Source: Procambarus clarkii | Lineage: Eukaryota; Arthropoda; Malacostraca; Decapoda; Cambaridae | DNA: 64,000 nt | Direction of reading: 5' to 3' | NCBI RefSeq assembly: GCF_040958095.1 | Contig: NC_091208.1 | Coordinates: forward strand, 5,673,061-5,737,060 | Shown: one piece after another, positions 1 through 16,467 of the stretch | Numbering within the stretch: the first letter of the stretch is position 1 | How the letters are laid out: each line of letters opens with the position of its first letter | Position numbers and translations under genes: made by a program | Notes under the pieces: generated by a model | The model's input: the letters and a program-made list of their open reading frames with translations, nothing else | Told to the model about the DNA's origin: nothing | Database searches by the model: none

Positions 1-1635
1 TACAGTTGGTTTTTGTCTGCTACTGAAGACTCTGTCTTCGATGGTTCCCATATAAAAATTAGCAAATAAAACTCCTAAGGGGGAGCCCATTACTACTCCG
101 TCTATTTGTAGATACATGTCTCCTTGTAAACGCCCTTATACGGCCAAAATCGTGACCGGATAAATTTATCTCAATATCCGGCTAAGATGACCACAGGAGC
201 CGGATAAATGCCGGGTTAGCCGGATAAAATATCGGAGCCGGTTAATTTGCTGCCGATGTTACACTATCCAGACATTCAGCTGGATAATCATGGAATTGTC
301 CGTATATGAAAACCATGAGGAGGGCCGTACCTTATTAATCCCGTCTGCCTGTGGCTTGAGGCGCATGGTGTAGGAGGGGGTGGGGGTGGGTGGGTGGTGT
401 TGGGAGAGAGGGAAGCATTGGGAGGGACGACCTGGGGGGATAAGGGAGCGATGGGGAGCGGCCTATACATTACAGTACAGGAATTACCATCGATTTTAGA
501 ACAATTCATTATAGCCAAAGTAAAAAAAAATACTAGTAATTATGTAATAAAAATAACATACAAGTTTCCTAAAAACAATTTGCACAGGCTGAAGTTTCCT
601 TCAAAATTATTTTGTTTTTTTCCTGCTGGTGGCCTACGGAACGTGCCTCCTCCCTGCCCCAACTGGACCCGTCCAGGCCTGGTCAAGCCATGTGCTCTCT
701 ACCCTCATGTTTCGCCACAGTGCCGTGCCATTAGTAAAATATTTTTTAAAATAACTTTTTTTTCATAGTAACTGTTATATCCCTGGGTTCCTCAGTGGAA
801 ACCAGAGGTCAAATTGAGCTCTAAAATAATTTACTTTACATTATTTGGTGTGCTTGTCGATGCGCGTTCCTATCTTCCTTGCCAGACGTAAGACGAATCT
901 TGTTCACACAGAGCATTCAGACTCTTGAGCTTGTTGTGGATTAAGTATAACAGTGAAGTAATTATTAACTATCCTTAGAATGATTAAAATTAAACAGTAT
1001 TGTACGTCGGTGAAGATTTGTAATGTGTATAAGCTGCATGATCAATTAGGCTCTTCCCGGCAACCACAACAACTAGGGAGCATGGTGACTGGATGCTGGC
1101 GCCTTCTCTGTTCAGACTGTGTGGTGTGAAGACCTACCTGTGGGGCTCTGCCTTGATTCTCCTCCTCCTTCTCCCTTTCCCTTACCTTAAGTTCCTGTAA
1201 CTACAAAGTTAAGTACTATACCTTCATGTGTAACCATGCATACTGCTGGGCTTGTAAGACTTGTGTAGAGTTTGTGTAGTATAAGCCAGTGTTTTGGGTA
1301 TCCCTAAGTGTTGTGTTGTGATAGGGTTCCACGTGGTACTTATTACCCTAAGCTGCCTCAAGCTTTCAAGTTCTTCACTAGTAGACTTTACCCTAGCTTG
1401 TCCTAATTGTAAAACCTTGCATCCTGCTTATCTGGACCAAGGCTTTTAAAGTAAGATAGTGTGGTAAAGTAGTTATTGTTATTGTTATTTAATGTATATG
1501 GGGGGGTTGTTAAGAGGGTTCAATAAATAAGTTACTTTTTGAGGTGTATCCATTACTCCTGTTGTAGTGGCGTAGTTCATTATATCCCAGACGACAGATC
1601 TGTTTTAAAACCTTAAAGCATAAACAGGAACCTAT
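1..1635. other. Non-coding sequence, no supported gene
   Basis: I see no supportable gene here. Around 150-260 there is a short degenerate direct repeat built on the word gccggataa. A pyrimidine-rich stretch and an AATAAA at about 1,523 precede a T-rich segment, so part of this could be the LTR or leader of the element whose remnant follows. I could not define LTR ends, and the sequence does not match the TGTGAC-type LTR at 2,295. Confidence 0.4.
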
Positions 1636-1641
1636 GTTCCT

Positions 1642-2294
1642 TGGGGGCCGGGCCTAATTGTGCCACTACCCTGATACATCATGATTCTAACTTCTGGCCC
1701 TGCACCATAATACTCAAGACCCCCCATAACAGCCCGTAAATTTATAACAAGTGGTTGGCCTGACCGGAAGGAACCTTTTAATTGTAAAAAATTAGATTTT
1801 TGAGTGCCAAAACTAAAATTCTTGTTTTCCACAGAACGGTTGTGTGTTAGCCTAGGGTCCAGCTCATCTAGCGAAGGATACTTCTTGCACTGACTGGACA
1901 CCCAGCTGGATCCCTTCACGATGGAGGTGAGTGTGGCTTTGTGATAGGGGCCGTGCAAATTTTTTTTTCCAATTTTTTTTTTCTTTGGCTAGGAGCTAAA
2001 TTGATTAGTGATGGCATCTAAAATGCAGGAACTGGCAAATGATCCTTCAGGGGTAGAGATTAAGAAGCTCACCAAATCTAATTTAGTATTGTTAGGCAAG
2101 GAATTTGGCCTCGAGTTAAACGACACTGATAAAAAGTGGACCTTGGTGAATGAAATTTTACAGCATTGTATAGACCAAGAACTATTGCCAAGTGAAACAA
2201 TTTTATGCCAGCCCAATCCAGCTGAAAGCTACACCTACCACTCTACCATCTGAAGACGTAACTTCACCCATTAGAGCAGGCTTCGGAGGAGAGT
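1642..2294 (+). pseudogene. Internally deleted Gypsy element: primer-site-like sequence, gag N-terminus, polypurine tract
   Basis: A TGG-starting stretch at 1,642-1,656 resembles the one just inside the 5' LTR of the intact element at 40-46 kb, so it may be a primer-binding site. An open frame at 2,011-2,253 (ATG at 2,011) encodes about 80 residues. They form a small charged helical domain like the N-terminal part of the Gag read at 44.6-44.9 kb, including the pattern of a short repeated-helix DNA-binding-like fold. A purine-rich tract (2,278-2,294) abuts an LTR at once, so nearly all of gag, protease and integrase has been deleted. Comparison inside this window supports the gag call; the primer site is inference. 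Confidence 0.5.
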
Positions 2295-3007
2295 TGTGAC
2301 GACAATCTCTTTCAAGAGAGATTGAGCCTGCTCTTCTCTACATAAAGGTACTTATATATATACAATAATAAGATGCTACCTTCAAGATACGTTTACCAGT
2401 ACCACAAAACGTTTTGAGCAGGAGGCAAACGTACCCTAAACTCCCCCTACTCCACACTCCCTCCATGCCGGCTCCGTCATCAACCAGCAAACTACCATTC
2501 CCAGCCTGCCTGCTTTTGATTGGTGACCCGCTGACTGCACACCTGCACCTCTGCACCTCAGCGCCCTCTACTTAGTCGATGTCTGGGCTTCAACCAGTCA
2601 TTGAAGTTAGAATATCTTGTGCTCTCAAACTGTGAACAACTAACTGATATACGCTCTGTCTATCAGGTGGATGTTTCTCAGCTAGCGCTTTATTCTCAGC
2701 ACCTGTTTAATCACTTTTCTGTCTTTATATTATAGAGTAACGTCATTCCTGTTCTTAATTTTTATGTAATATTTTTTGACATGTTTGTGTGCACTGTACA
2801 TAGCCAAGGGATTCTTTTTGTTCATAATTTGTTTTCAATATTAATTAAAGTTTCATTGTTCATACTATGTGTTTTGCGTGTCTTCCCTTAATTTACCACA
2901 GACAACAGCCAAGCAGTCTATCTTTTTTTTTGTTAATGTGACTAGGCATTGACACCAGCCATTAACAGGACTGCCAAACATCTACACTCCAACACTTTCC
3001 CGTCACA
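2295..3007 (+). mobile_element. 3' LTR of a TGTGAC-family Gypsy element
   Basis: This LTR starts TGTGACGACAATC directly after a polypurine tract and ends CCCGTCACA. It shares the start (AATCTCTTTCAAGAGAGATTG), the centre and the end with the LTRs at 4,986, 23,355, 40,471 and 45,831. It is 713 bp against 686-692 bp in the others, and its last third is diverged. It runs straight into a (TA)n tract, so any target duplication there cannot be distinguished. Confidence 0.75.
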
Positions 3008-4616
<1,609 letters not shown>

Positions 4617-4618
<2 letters not shown>

Positions 4619-4762
4619 GCTATGCCCTGATTACTATCCGAGTGCCGGCGGTGGGGTGGTTCAAATAGCCTCGGCTATCACCTATTAAGGCGTCTTGTAC
4701 ATACCAGTTGCGTTGCTCCTGGGAGTATGGGTTCGAGTCACTTCTGGGGTGTGAGTTTTCAG

Positions 4763-4763
<1 letters not shown>
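4617..4763 (+). repeat. Inverted partial copy of the 260-bp unit
   Basis: At about 4,617 the array flips orientation and continues as a partial unit with the tRNA-like strand on top. The piece lacks the A-box region (the segment between the ctatcac word and attaaggcg is deleted) and has gctcctgg in place of gcttctgg. It ends in a second (TA)n tract. Confidence 0.75.
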
Positions 4764-4850
<87 letters not shown>

Positions 4851-4938
4851 GGAAGGGAATACCACCTCCGGCTGGAAGAAGGGGGGACCCATAGCCTCGG
4901 AGGAAACCACACATAACGCATTGGAGGGAATGTAGGTC

Positions 4939-4985
<47 letters not shown>
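4764..4985. repeat. (TA)n tracts flanking a short dispersed fragment
   Basis: (TA)n at 4,764-4,846 and 4,938-4,985 flank about 90 bp (4,847-4,937). That piece recurs next to another (TA)n tract at about 18,559-18,640, where it lies at the end of a non-LTR retrotransposon fragment. It may be a truncated 3' end of that element; this is inferred only from the shared sequence. Confidence 0.8.
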
Positions 4986-4988
<3 letters not shown>

Positions 4989-5668
4989 GATGATAATCTC
5001 TTTCAAGAGAGATTGAGCCTGCTCTTCTCTACATCATTATGTCTTTAAAGTACAAGATACTGTATAGAAGATACGTCCACCAGTATCGCCAAACGTTTTG
5101 CCCAGGAAGCAAATCGTACCATGCACACCCCGACACCTGCTACAGCCGCCGTAACCAGCAAACTGCTCATACTCCGCCTGCCTGTTGCTGATTGGCTGGT
5201 GTCTCGCCACATCTGCACTCACACCACCACCGAGAGTCGACGTCTGGGCAGCAGCACGCCGTACTCCTCAGAATATCTTTGTGCTCCATGGAGTTGACAT
5301 CTCTCGCTGGTAGACTAAGCCTTGGCTTTCGTGTACTAAGGGAGGTGGCAGCTTGAAGCCAGTATTCCAGCACTGCACATATTTTATTTATATTGCTATC
5401 ACTATAACTTACTTGTCTTAGCGTAACTTTTCATTGCCAGTGATTATTCATGTTGTTTTGTTTGTTGACTTGTCCTGCATTTTATGAGATTGCCTTTATT
5501 CATGTCTTGTTTTCTAGAGTAATTAAAATTTCATTGTTTATGCACTTGTGTTTTGTGTGTCTTCCCATTACCTTACCACAGACGAAAGGACAAACTTCTC
5601 TTTTTTTTTGTTATGTGACGAGGCCCTGCCCCCAGCTTTTGAAACAGCCGAACACCAACGCTTTAGCT
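4986..5668 (+). mobile_element. 5' LTR of a deleted TGTGAC-family Gypsy element (copy A)
   Basis: The LTR starts TGTGATGATAATCTC at the edge of a (TA)n tract and matches the solo LTR at 23,355-24,046 read on the other strand. It loses its last bases: after the word gaacaccaacgcttt the sequence jumps directly into mid-gag. The deletion removed the LTR end, the primer site, the leader and roughly the first quarter of gag. Confidence 0.75.
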
Positions 5669-6886
5669 TTACCCTTGCTAATCAACTTAGTTGGCCTGCC
5701 GACCAATGGGCAACCCTTCTCAGAGTACATCTTACAGGTAGAGCTGCAGTTACACTCAGTACTTTGGCGTCTGAGAATGACTACCAGACTCTGAAACAAG
5801 CAGTGTTGGACGCCTACCTTCTCTCCACCGAAAGTTATCGAAGGAAATTCCGTGACCACCTGAAGGCAAGTACCACTACCTTTCTCGAATTTGCTAATAC
5901 CAAAAGGAGATATTTTATGAAATGGCTGGAAGCAGCACATGTCTCTACTTTTGCAGAACTCGTCAACCTAATGCTAGTTGAAGAATTCTTGAGGCGTGTG
6001 CCGTCTCCTTTCCGCCTATATTTAGCAGATAAAGAAGAAACCGACTACCTAAAGTGTGCTAAGTCGGCTGACACTTACAGCCTCATCCACCGGCTGACAC
6101 TTACAGCCTCATCCACCGGCTGACACCAGAACCATCTTCCAGTAAGAAGTCTTGGTACAGTTACGAGAAAGTAAGTACCGATCAAGCTGGCTCGCAATTG
6201 TACTGTAAGTATTGTAGGCTCTATGGACATACCATAGATAAATGTGGTTAGTCTCAATACAAAGGAAATACCGAATCACCTAAACCCAAACAGACTCCTC
6301 CTAAGTCCGGTAAGCCTGTGATGAATGTTGGTGTTCATGGTAATGATCTTTCTCTTTTCAGTAAACACCTGTATACTGGAACTGTCTCTGCCAACGGTTC
6401 AAATCCGGAGGGACGTTTCAAACTGAAGATCTTGAGGGACACAGCGGCTCTTCAATCAATTATTTTGAAAACAGCTGTGCCCAATATCGCCTACACCGGA
6501 GAAACTGTCTTCATCACTGACCTCACTGCTACCACTCCTTATCCTCTCGTCAGAGTCCACCTGGATTGTCCCTTCGTGACCGGAGAAGTCCAAGTCGCCA
6601 CCAGGGAAAAGCCTTTTCCCATGCCTGGAGTGCAACTTCTCCTGGGCAACGACTCGGCAGAAGATCTGCAACCAACCAACCTGATCGTCATGGACAAACC
6701 CCAGGTGTGTACCTCTGTAATGGATAATCCCATCTTTGAGTATGTTCCAGCAAAGGTTCAAGAGAGTGATGAAGTTTCTCCTCCGGTTTTAGTGACCACC
6801 CGTGCAGAAGCTGCACGACCACAGCCAGCTGACTCTACTCCTACCGCTGTCCCTCAAGACCCTCAGAAACTACCCCCGAATCTGAC
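5669..6886 (+). pseudogene. Gag-protease pseudogene of copy A
   Basis: This is the Gag capsid domain, a CCHC zinc knuckle (CKYC...GHTIDKC, about 6,200-6,245) and a retroviral-type aspartic protease domain (DTAALQ, about 6,438; the second conserved block LLLGND is at 6,640). All align with the intact ORF at 40,950-45,035 elsewhere in this window. It is broken: a 26-bp tandem duplication at about 6,072-6,123 shifts the frame, a TAG follows the zinc knuckle at about 6,248, and the N-terminal part is deleted. As in the intact copy, protease is followed directly by integrase sequence, with no reverse transcriptase between. Confidence 0.85.
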
Positions 6887-6889
6887 TAA

Positions 6890-7934
6890 GGGGCCATGTC
6901 ACCGAAAATCCGATGAAAAATGGAATATTTACGAAAAATTACGAAAAATACTACAACGTTCTGGCAACACTGTGGTCCAAACCGTTTAATGATATCTTGA
7001 AAAATAACGTAATTAGAGTCAAATTTCCCGCTGCAACTTTCGTGAATCTGGTCCTCGCGCCGTGAGTACGCCGCGGGGTATTGTATCTTACGTTGTAGAT
7101 GTCTTATTTTTCGTAATAGCGTTGAAAATAACATGTTATGCATAAAATGAATATAAACTAACCATATGGCAACACAACATATGGTCTGACACGAGGGTGG
7201 TGCAGTCAGTGACTGCGTGTCTCTCATGGAGAGAGGATGTATGCTGACGCGCTCACACAATATCTCCCAGAACATGCTATTTTTGGATTTTTAGCTATTT
7301 GTACTGCAATATGACTTACCAAACGAACAAGAGAGAAGCACTGACAGCTAGATGCATGCGAGCTCTCCATACGAGCTGGCCGCAATGCGTAAATCACCAC
7401 TCACGAGTGACCGCAGGTTCAGTAGACTTTGAGAGCGCGCTACGCAACTCCAACTTTTAAAACTAGATAAAATTTCACAGCCTTTATTTATTATTCTATT
7501 TACATGAAACTTGCACATTATATGTAGAAAATACGCCTCTATAAACGCATGTCATTATTCTTATCTACGTAGATTTATTGATTTTATAAATAATGATACA
7601 CCTCATTTTGTTGCATACGTTTTTGGGAAACTTTTATAAAATCTGTATTATTGCACTAAATACATCTAGGAAAATAATGTGACATGCAAATCTTTATTAT
7701 ATAGTAAGGTCATAGCTGAGTGTCTTATAAATGATTTTGGTTCACAATTGTGGGCTGTGAAATTTTTTGAACATGGTTGAAAAATTCGTCTTTTTTTTTG
7801 TTTTTTGTTTTTTCTCCGTCTCTATTTAGGCTGAGATGCTGAAACTTGGCCTATGTGCAGCACCTTTCACATGTATCAGGATAATAAATTATGAATACCC
7901 TACAACAACTTTATATTTCGGGGGAGATGGCCCC
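6890..7934. mobile_element. PIF/Harbinger-like non-autonomous DNA transposon (MITE)
   Basis: A 1,045-bp AT-rich insertion splits copy A between protease and integrase. Its ends are inverted repeats beginning GGGGCCATGTCACCGAAAAT on the left and GGGGCCATCTCCCCCGAAAT on the right strand. They are flanked by TAA on both sides (6,887-6,889 and 7,935-7,937), and the uninterrupted relative at 43.0 kb lacks the insertion. A 3-bp TAA duplication and GGG-starting ends fit the PIF/Harbinger superfamily. It has no transposase ORF, so it must have been moved in trans. The duplication could also be read as CTAAG because of flanking symmetry, which leaves the superfamily call provisional. Confidence 0.75.
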
Positions 7935-9008
7935 TAAGTTGGAATTCCGTAAGTTACAGAGGGAAGATCTTACCTTGACACCATTATTTTTCCAGGCTGA
8001 GACTCAACCTGACAGTATTCCTGGGTACTTCCTAGAGAACGAGTTGCTCTACCGCAGATATAGACCCAGTAAACTGAAGGAGGAGGACGATTGGGCCAAC
8101 GTCGAACAACTAGTGATTCCTGCCAGCCTGCGGCCCACTATTCTACACCTGGCCCACGGAGCACTCTCCCACTACGGATTTAACAAGACCTACCATGGAA
8201 TCCGTCAAGACTACTACTGGCCAGGTATGGTAAATAGCGTCAAACAATGTCATACATGTCAGATGGCAGGTAAACCGAACATCTCTATCCCCAGAGCACC
8301 ACTGACTCCCATACAGGTGCCTGCGGAACCTTTCCACAGACTTATTATAGACTGTGTTGGTCCTTTACCTCGGACCAGTTCAGGTAACGCCTATATCTTA
8401 ACCATCCTGTGTCCTACCACCAGATTCCCCATAGCAGTTCCAGTAAAGAACATTATGGCTGCTGCGGTTGTGAAACACTTATTGAAGATCTTCACCCAGT
8501 ATGGATTTCCAAGGGAGGTTCAGAGTGACTGTGGCACCAACTTCACCAGTGATCTCTTCAAGAGGACACTGGAAGAGTTCAACATCAAACAGGTATCGTC
8601 CAGGCCCTATCATCCCGCTTCACAGGGTTCTCTTGAGCGTAGTCATCAGACTATTAAAGCACTCCTGAAGAAGTATTTTAATGAAACCTCTAAGGATTGG
8701 GATAAGCAAATTGACCTGATAATGTGTATCTTTAGAAGTCTTCCCAATGAGTCTCTAGGAGTATCTCCTTATGAGATGCTCTACGGACGTAAGTGCCGTA
8801 CTCCTCTCAAAGCTTTCAAAGACTCTCTACGTGATGCCACCTTCAGTGAGCATCAGAATGTGCCCCAGTTTCATCAAAACCTACAACACATTCTAGAGAG
8901 GGTCCACAGTTTTGCCCAAGATAATCTATTGAAAGCACAGGAGAGGATGAAGACTCATTACGACCAGACCAGCAAAGTAAGGAAATTTAAACCGGGAGAC
9001 TTCGTGCT
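7935..9008 (+). pseudogene. Integrase fragment of Gypsy copy A
   Basis: The frame from 7,935 encodes a retroviral integrase: an HHCC zinc-binding region (HGALSHYG, then CHTC), a catalytic core with D in IIDCVGPL, D in QSDCGTNF and E in SLERSHQT (35 residues between the last two), and the start of a C-terminal domain. Against the intact copy it lacks four residues just before CHTC. It ends abruptly after GDFVLA, where a short repeat of cgcacttct joins a MITE end fragment. The target-joining residues are kept but the protein is truncated before its GPY-type C-terminal module, so function is unlikely. Confidence 0.85.
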
Positions 9009-9115
9009 TGCGCACTTCTCGCACTTCTCGCACTTCGTGCGAGAAGTGCGTTCTGGCTATTAGGTACAACATATATATGTATATATATACATATATATAT
9101 ATGTATATATATAAG
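9009..9115. repeat. Chimeric junction: MITE terminal repeat fragment plus (TA)n-like tract
   Basis: After three copies of cgcacttct the sequence reads gagaagtgcgttctggctattaggtacaaca. This is one terminal repeat of the 392-bp element described at 13,853. It then enters a TA/CA/TG-rich microsatellite (9,069-9,112). It marks a recombination or deletion scar between the Gypsy copy and the 277-bp array. Confidence 0.7.
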
Positions 9116-10432
9116 CCTATACTTGCATAAACCACAAGTGAAGATAAACAATCTTTGGACAACACCCACCAGTGGGACTCGAACCCAGAAAGCACAACTA
9201 CCTTCCAGTAGCTGGCATAACTAGTATGCTTTAACCCACTACGCCATCAGACCTTACAAAAGAAGTAGATAGTTCGAGATATATATATCTCAAACATCTC
9301 TACCTCCCGAAGGCACCAGATGAGTGAGGGGTCAGTCTGCAATTTTCGTCAAGCCACTGTCAATGTGAGAGAACTCGTGTCCAGCTTATAAGCCTATACT
9401 TGCATAAACCACAAGTGAAGATAAACAATCTTTGGACAACACCCACCAGTGGGACTCGAACCCAGAAAGCACAACTACCTTCCAGTAGCTGGCATAACTA
9501 GTATGCTTTAACCCACTACGCCATCAGACCTTACAAAAGAAGTAGATAGTTCGAGATATATATATCTCAAACATCTCTACCTCCCGAAGGCACCAGATGA
9601 GTGAGGGGTCAGTCTGCAATTTTCGTCAAGCCACTGTCAATGTGAGAGAACTCGTGTCCAGCTTATAAGCCTATACTTGCATAAACCACAAGTGAAGATA
9701 AACAATCTTTGGACAACACCCACCAGTGGGACTCGAACCCAGAAAGCACAACTACCTTCCAGTAGCTGGCATAACTAGTATGCTTTAACCCACTACGCCA
9801 TCAGACCTTACAAAAGAAGTAGATAGTTCGAGATATATATATCTCAAACATCTCTACCTCCCGAAGGCACCAGATGAGTGAGGGGTCAGTCTGCAATTTT
9901 CGTCAAGCCACTGTCAATGTGAGAGAACTCGTGTCCAGCTTATAAGCCTATACTTGCATAAACCACAAGTGAAGATAAACAATCTTTGGACAACACCCAC
10001 CAGTGGGACTCGAACCCAGAAAGCACAACTACCTTCCAGTAGCTGGCATAACTAGTATGCTTTAACCCACTACGCCATCAGACCTTACAAAAGAAGTAGA
10101 TAGTTCGAGATATATATATCTCAAACATCTCTACCTCCCGAAGGCACCAGATGAGTGAGGGGTCAGTCTGCAATTTTCGTCAAGCCACTGTCAATGTGAG
10201 AGAACTCGTGTCCAGCTTATAAGCCTATACTTGCATAAACCACAAGTGAAGATAAACAATCTTTGGACAACACCCACCAGTGGGACTCGAACCCAGAAAG
10301 CACAACTACCTTCCAGTAGCTGGCATAACTAGTATGCTTTAACCCACTACGCCATCAGACCTTACAAAAGAAGTAGATAGTTCGAGATATATATGTCTCA
10401 AACATCTCTACCTCCCGAAGGCACAAGTTGCA
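9113..10432 (-). repeat. 277-bp tRNA-related tandem array, reverse-polarity block (about 5 copies)
   Basis: Units repeat with an exact 277-bp period (gcttata at 9,384, 9,661, 9,938). On the minus strand each unit has a tRNA-like stretch with an A box (TGGCGTAGTGG) and a B box (GGTTCGAGTCC) inside a well-paired T-arm-like hairpin (TGGG, 7-nt loop, CCCA). Each also has a 20-bp palindrome, cgagatatatatatctc. No protein frame is plausible. Units are almost identical, which implies recent amplification or ongoing gene conversion, or over-extended assembly. Confidence 0.9.
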
Positions 10433-14244
<3,812 letters not shown>

Positions 14245-14290
14245 TATATATATATATACATATATATATATGTATATATATACATATATA

Positions 14291-14678
14291 TGTTGTACCT
14301 AATAGCCAGAACGCACTTCTCAGCCTACTATTCAAGGCCCGATTTGCCTAATAAGCCAAGTTTTCATGAATTAATGTTTTTTCGTCTACCTAACCTACCT
14401 AACCTAACCTAACCTAGCTTTTTTTGGCTACCTAACCTAACCTTACCTATAAATATAGGTTAGGTTAGGTTAGGTAGGGTTGGTTAGGTTCGGTCATATA
14501 TCTACGTTAATTTTAACTCCAATAAAAAAAAATTGACCTCATACGTAATGATATGGGTAGCTTTATCATTTCATAAGAAAAAAAATTGAGAAAATATATT
14601 AATTCAGGAAAACTTGGCTTATTAGGCAAATCGGGCCTTGAATAGTTGCCTGAGAAGTGCGTTCTGGCTACTAGGTAC

Positions 14679-14682
<4 letters not shown>
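14291..14682. mobile_element. 392-bp inverted-repeat element, copy 2
   Basis: Same structure and length as copy 1 (TGTTGTACC start, GGTACGACA end), with a CCTAA/GGTTA palindrome at about 14,389-14,490. It is separated from copy 1 by 46 bp of TA/CA microsatellite. Confidence 0.75.
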
Positions 14683-14756
<74 letters not shown>

Positions 14757-14758
14757 TA
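14683..14758. repeat. (TA)n microsatellite
   Basis: About 70 bp of TA repeats ending tagacata, between copies 2 and 3 of the 392-bp element. Confidence 0.9.
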
Positions 14759-15149
14759 TGTCGTACCTAGTAGCCAGAACGCACTTCTCAGCCTACTATG
14801 CAAGGCCCGATCTGCCTAATAAGCTAAGTTTTCATGAAATAATTGTTTTTCGACTACCTAACCTACCTAACCTAACCTAGCCTAACTTTTTCATCTACCT
14901 AACCTAACCTAACCTATAAAGATAGGTTAGGTTAGGTTAGGTAGGGTTGGTTAGGTTCGGTCATATATCTACGTTAATTTTAACTCCAATAAAAAAAAAT
15001 TTACCTCATACATAATGAAATGGGTAGCTTTATCATATCATAAGAAAAAAATTAGAGGAAATATATTAATTCAGGAAAACTTGGCTTATTAGGCAAATCA
15101 GGCCTTGCATAGTAGGCTGAGAAGTGTGTTCTGGCTACTAGGTACAACA
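14759..15149. mobile_element. 391-bp inverted-repeat element, copy 3
   Basis: Third copy of the family. The pentamer tract reads cctaacctaacctagccta, then cctaacctaacctaacctataaa, then the GGTTA arm. It is one base shorter than copies 1 and 2. The terminal repeats are intact (TGTCGTACC on the left, GGTACAACA on the right). Confidence 0.75.
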
Positions 15150-15153
15150 TATA

Positions 15154-15240
<87 letters not shown>
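15150..15240. repeat. (TA)n microsatellite
   Basis: About 90 bp of TA repeats joining the third 392-bp element to the left arm of the Penelope palindrome. Confidence 0.95.
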
Positions 15241-15242
<2 letters not shown>

Positions 15243-16446
15243 AAATATGACCGAAAAAGTAAGATTAATAATTCTAACACGAATTTTCTCAATCTTTCGT
15301 ACATTTCGTTTCACTGTTGGAGGTAAATCAAAAATCAATTCTCCAAAATTCATTTTTATTTCTAGTCTGACGCGACACGAGCGCGTTTCGTAAAACTTAT
15401 TACATTTTCAAAGACTTTAGCTCACAAATACACAACTGAATAGAACTTACGCATCTCCGATTTTATATCTACATTTGAGTGAGGTGGAAGGGGTGATGTG
15501 GCATTAACACAAGACAGAACAAGATGTGGTATTAATAGGGTATTAATTTCATCAACACAAGACAGAACATGAAACAATGGATATTGAATAGAAGTGTTTG
15601 TAGAAAGCCTATTGGTCCATATTTCTTGATGCTTCTATATTGGAGCGGAGTCTTGAGGTGGGTAGAATATAGTTGTGCAATAATTGGCTGTTGATTGCTG
15701 GTGTTGACTTCTTGATGTGTAGTGCCTCGTAAACGTCAAGCCGCCTGCTATCGCTGTATCTATCGATGATTTCTGTGTTGTTTACTTGGATTTCTCTGGC
15801 GATGGTTTGGTTGTGGGAAGAGATTATATGTTCCTTAATGGAGCCCTGTTGCTTATGCATCGTTAAACGCCTAGAAAGAGATGTTGTTGTCTTGCCTATA
15901 TACCGGGTTTTTTGGAGCTTACAGTCCCCAAGAGGGCATTTGAAGGCATAGACGACGTTAGTCTCTTTTAAAGCGTTCTGTTTTGTGTCTGGAGAGTTTC
16001 TCATGAGTAGGCTGGCCGTTTTTCTGGTTTTATAGTAAATCGTCAGTTGTATCCTCTGATTTTTGTCTGTAGGGATAACGTTTCTATTAACAATATCTTT
16101 CAGGACCCTTTCCTCCGTTTTATGAGCTGTGGAAAAGAAGTTCCTGTAAAATAGTCTAATAGGGGGTATAGGTGTTGTGTTAGTTGTCTCTTCAGAGGTT
16201 GCATGGCTTTTCACTTTCCTTCTTATGATGTCTTCGACGAAACCATTTGAGAAGCCGTTATTGACTAGGACCTGCCTTACCCTACAGAGTTCTTCGTCGA
16301 CTTGCTTCCATTCTGAGCTGTGGCTGAGAGCACGGTCGACATATGCGTTAACAACACTCCTCTTGTACCTGTCTGGGCAGTCGCTGTTGGCATTTAGGCA
16401 CATTCCTATGTTTGTTTCCTTAGTGTAGACTGCAGTGTGGAAACCT
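15241..16446 (-). mobile_element. Penelope-like element fragment, left arm of a palindrome
   Basis: A 5'-truncated Penelope-like retroelement. The minus-strand ORF at 15,609-16,403 (264 residues) ends in a GIY-YIG endonuclease domain: VYAF at residues 151-154, YIG at 168-170, an Arg at 178-179, and a downstream Glu in YEALHI near 226. GIY-YIG nucleases nick target DNA for these elements. The preceding 140 residues would be the linker after reverse transcriptase, and the polymerase itself is missing. About 360 bp of 3' UTR follow, ending at the (TA)n tract. The arm is almost identical to the inverted right arm. Confidence 0.85.
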
Positions 16447-16467
16447 GGAAATCATGGAAAAGGGCGG
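16447..16467. other. Spacer at the centre of the Penelope palindrome
   Basis: Twenty-one bases separate the two arms. The arms meet head to head, upstream ends inward, with tgtggaaacct on the left and aggtttccaca on the right. Confidence 0.85.

Noticed and set aside
15360..15410. Hammerhead ribozyme in the Penelope 3' region
   Set aside because: A GAAAC, hairpin and GTC-like half is present (mirrored near 17,570), and Penelope elements can carry hammerheads, but I could not find the CTGANGA box and stem II. A covariance-model search would decide.
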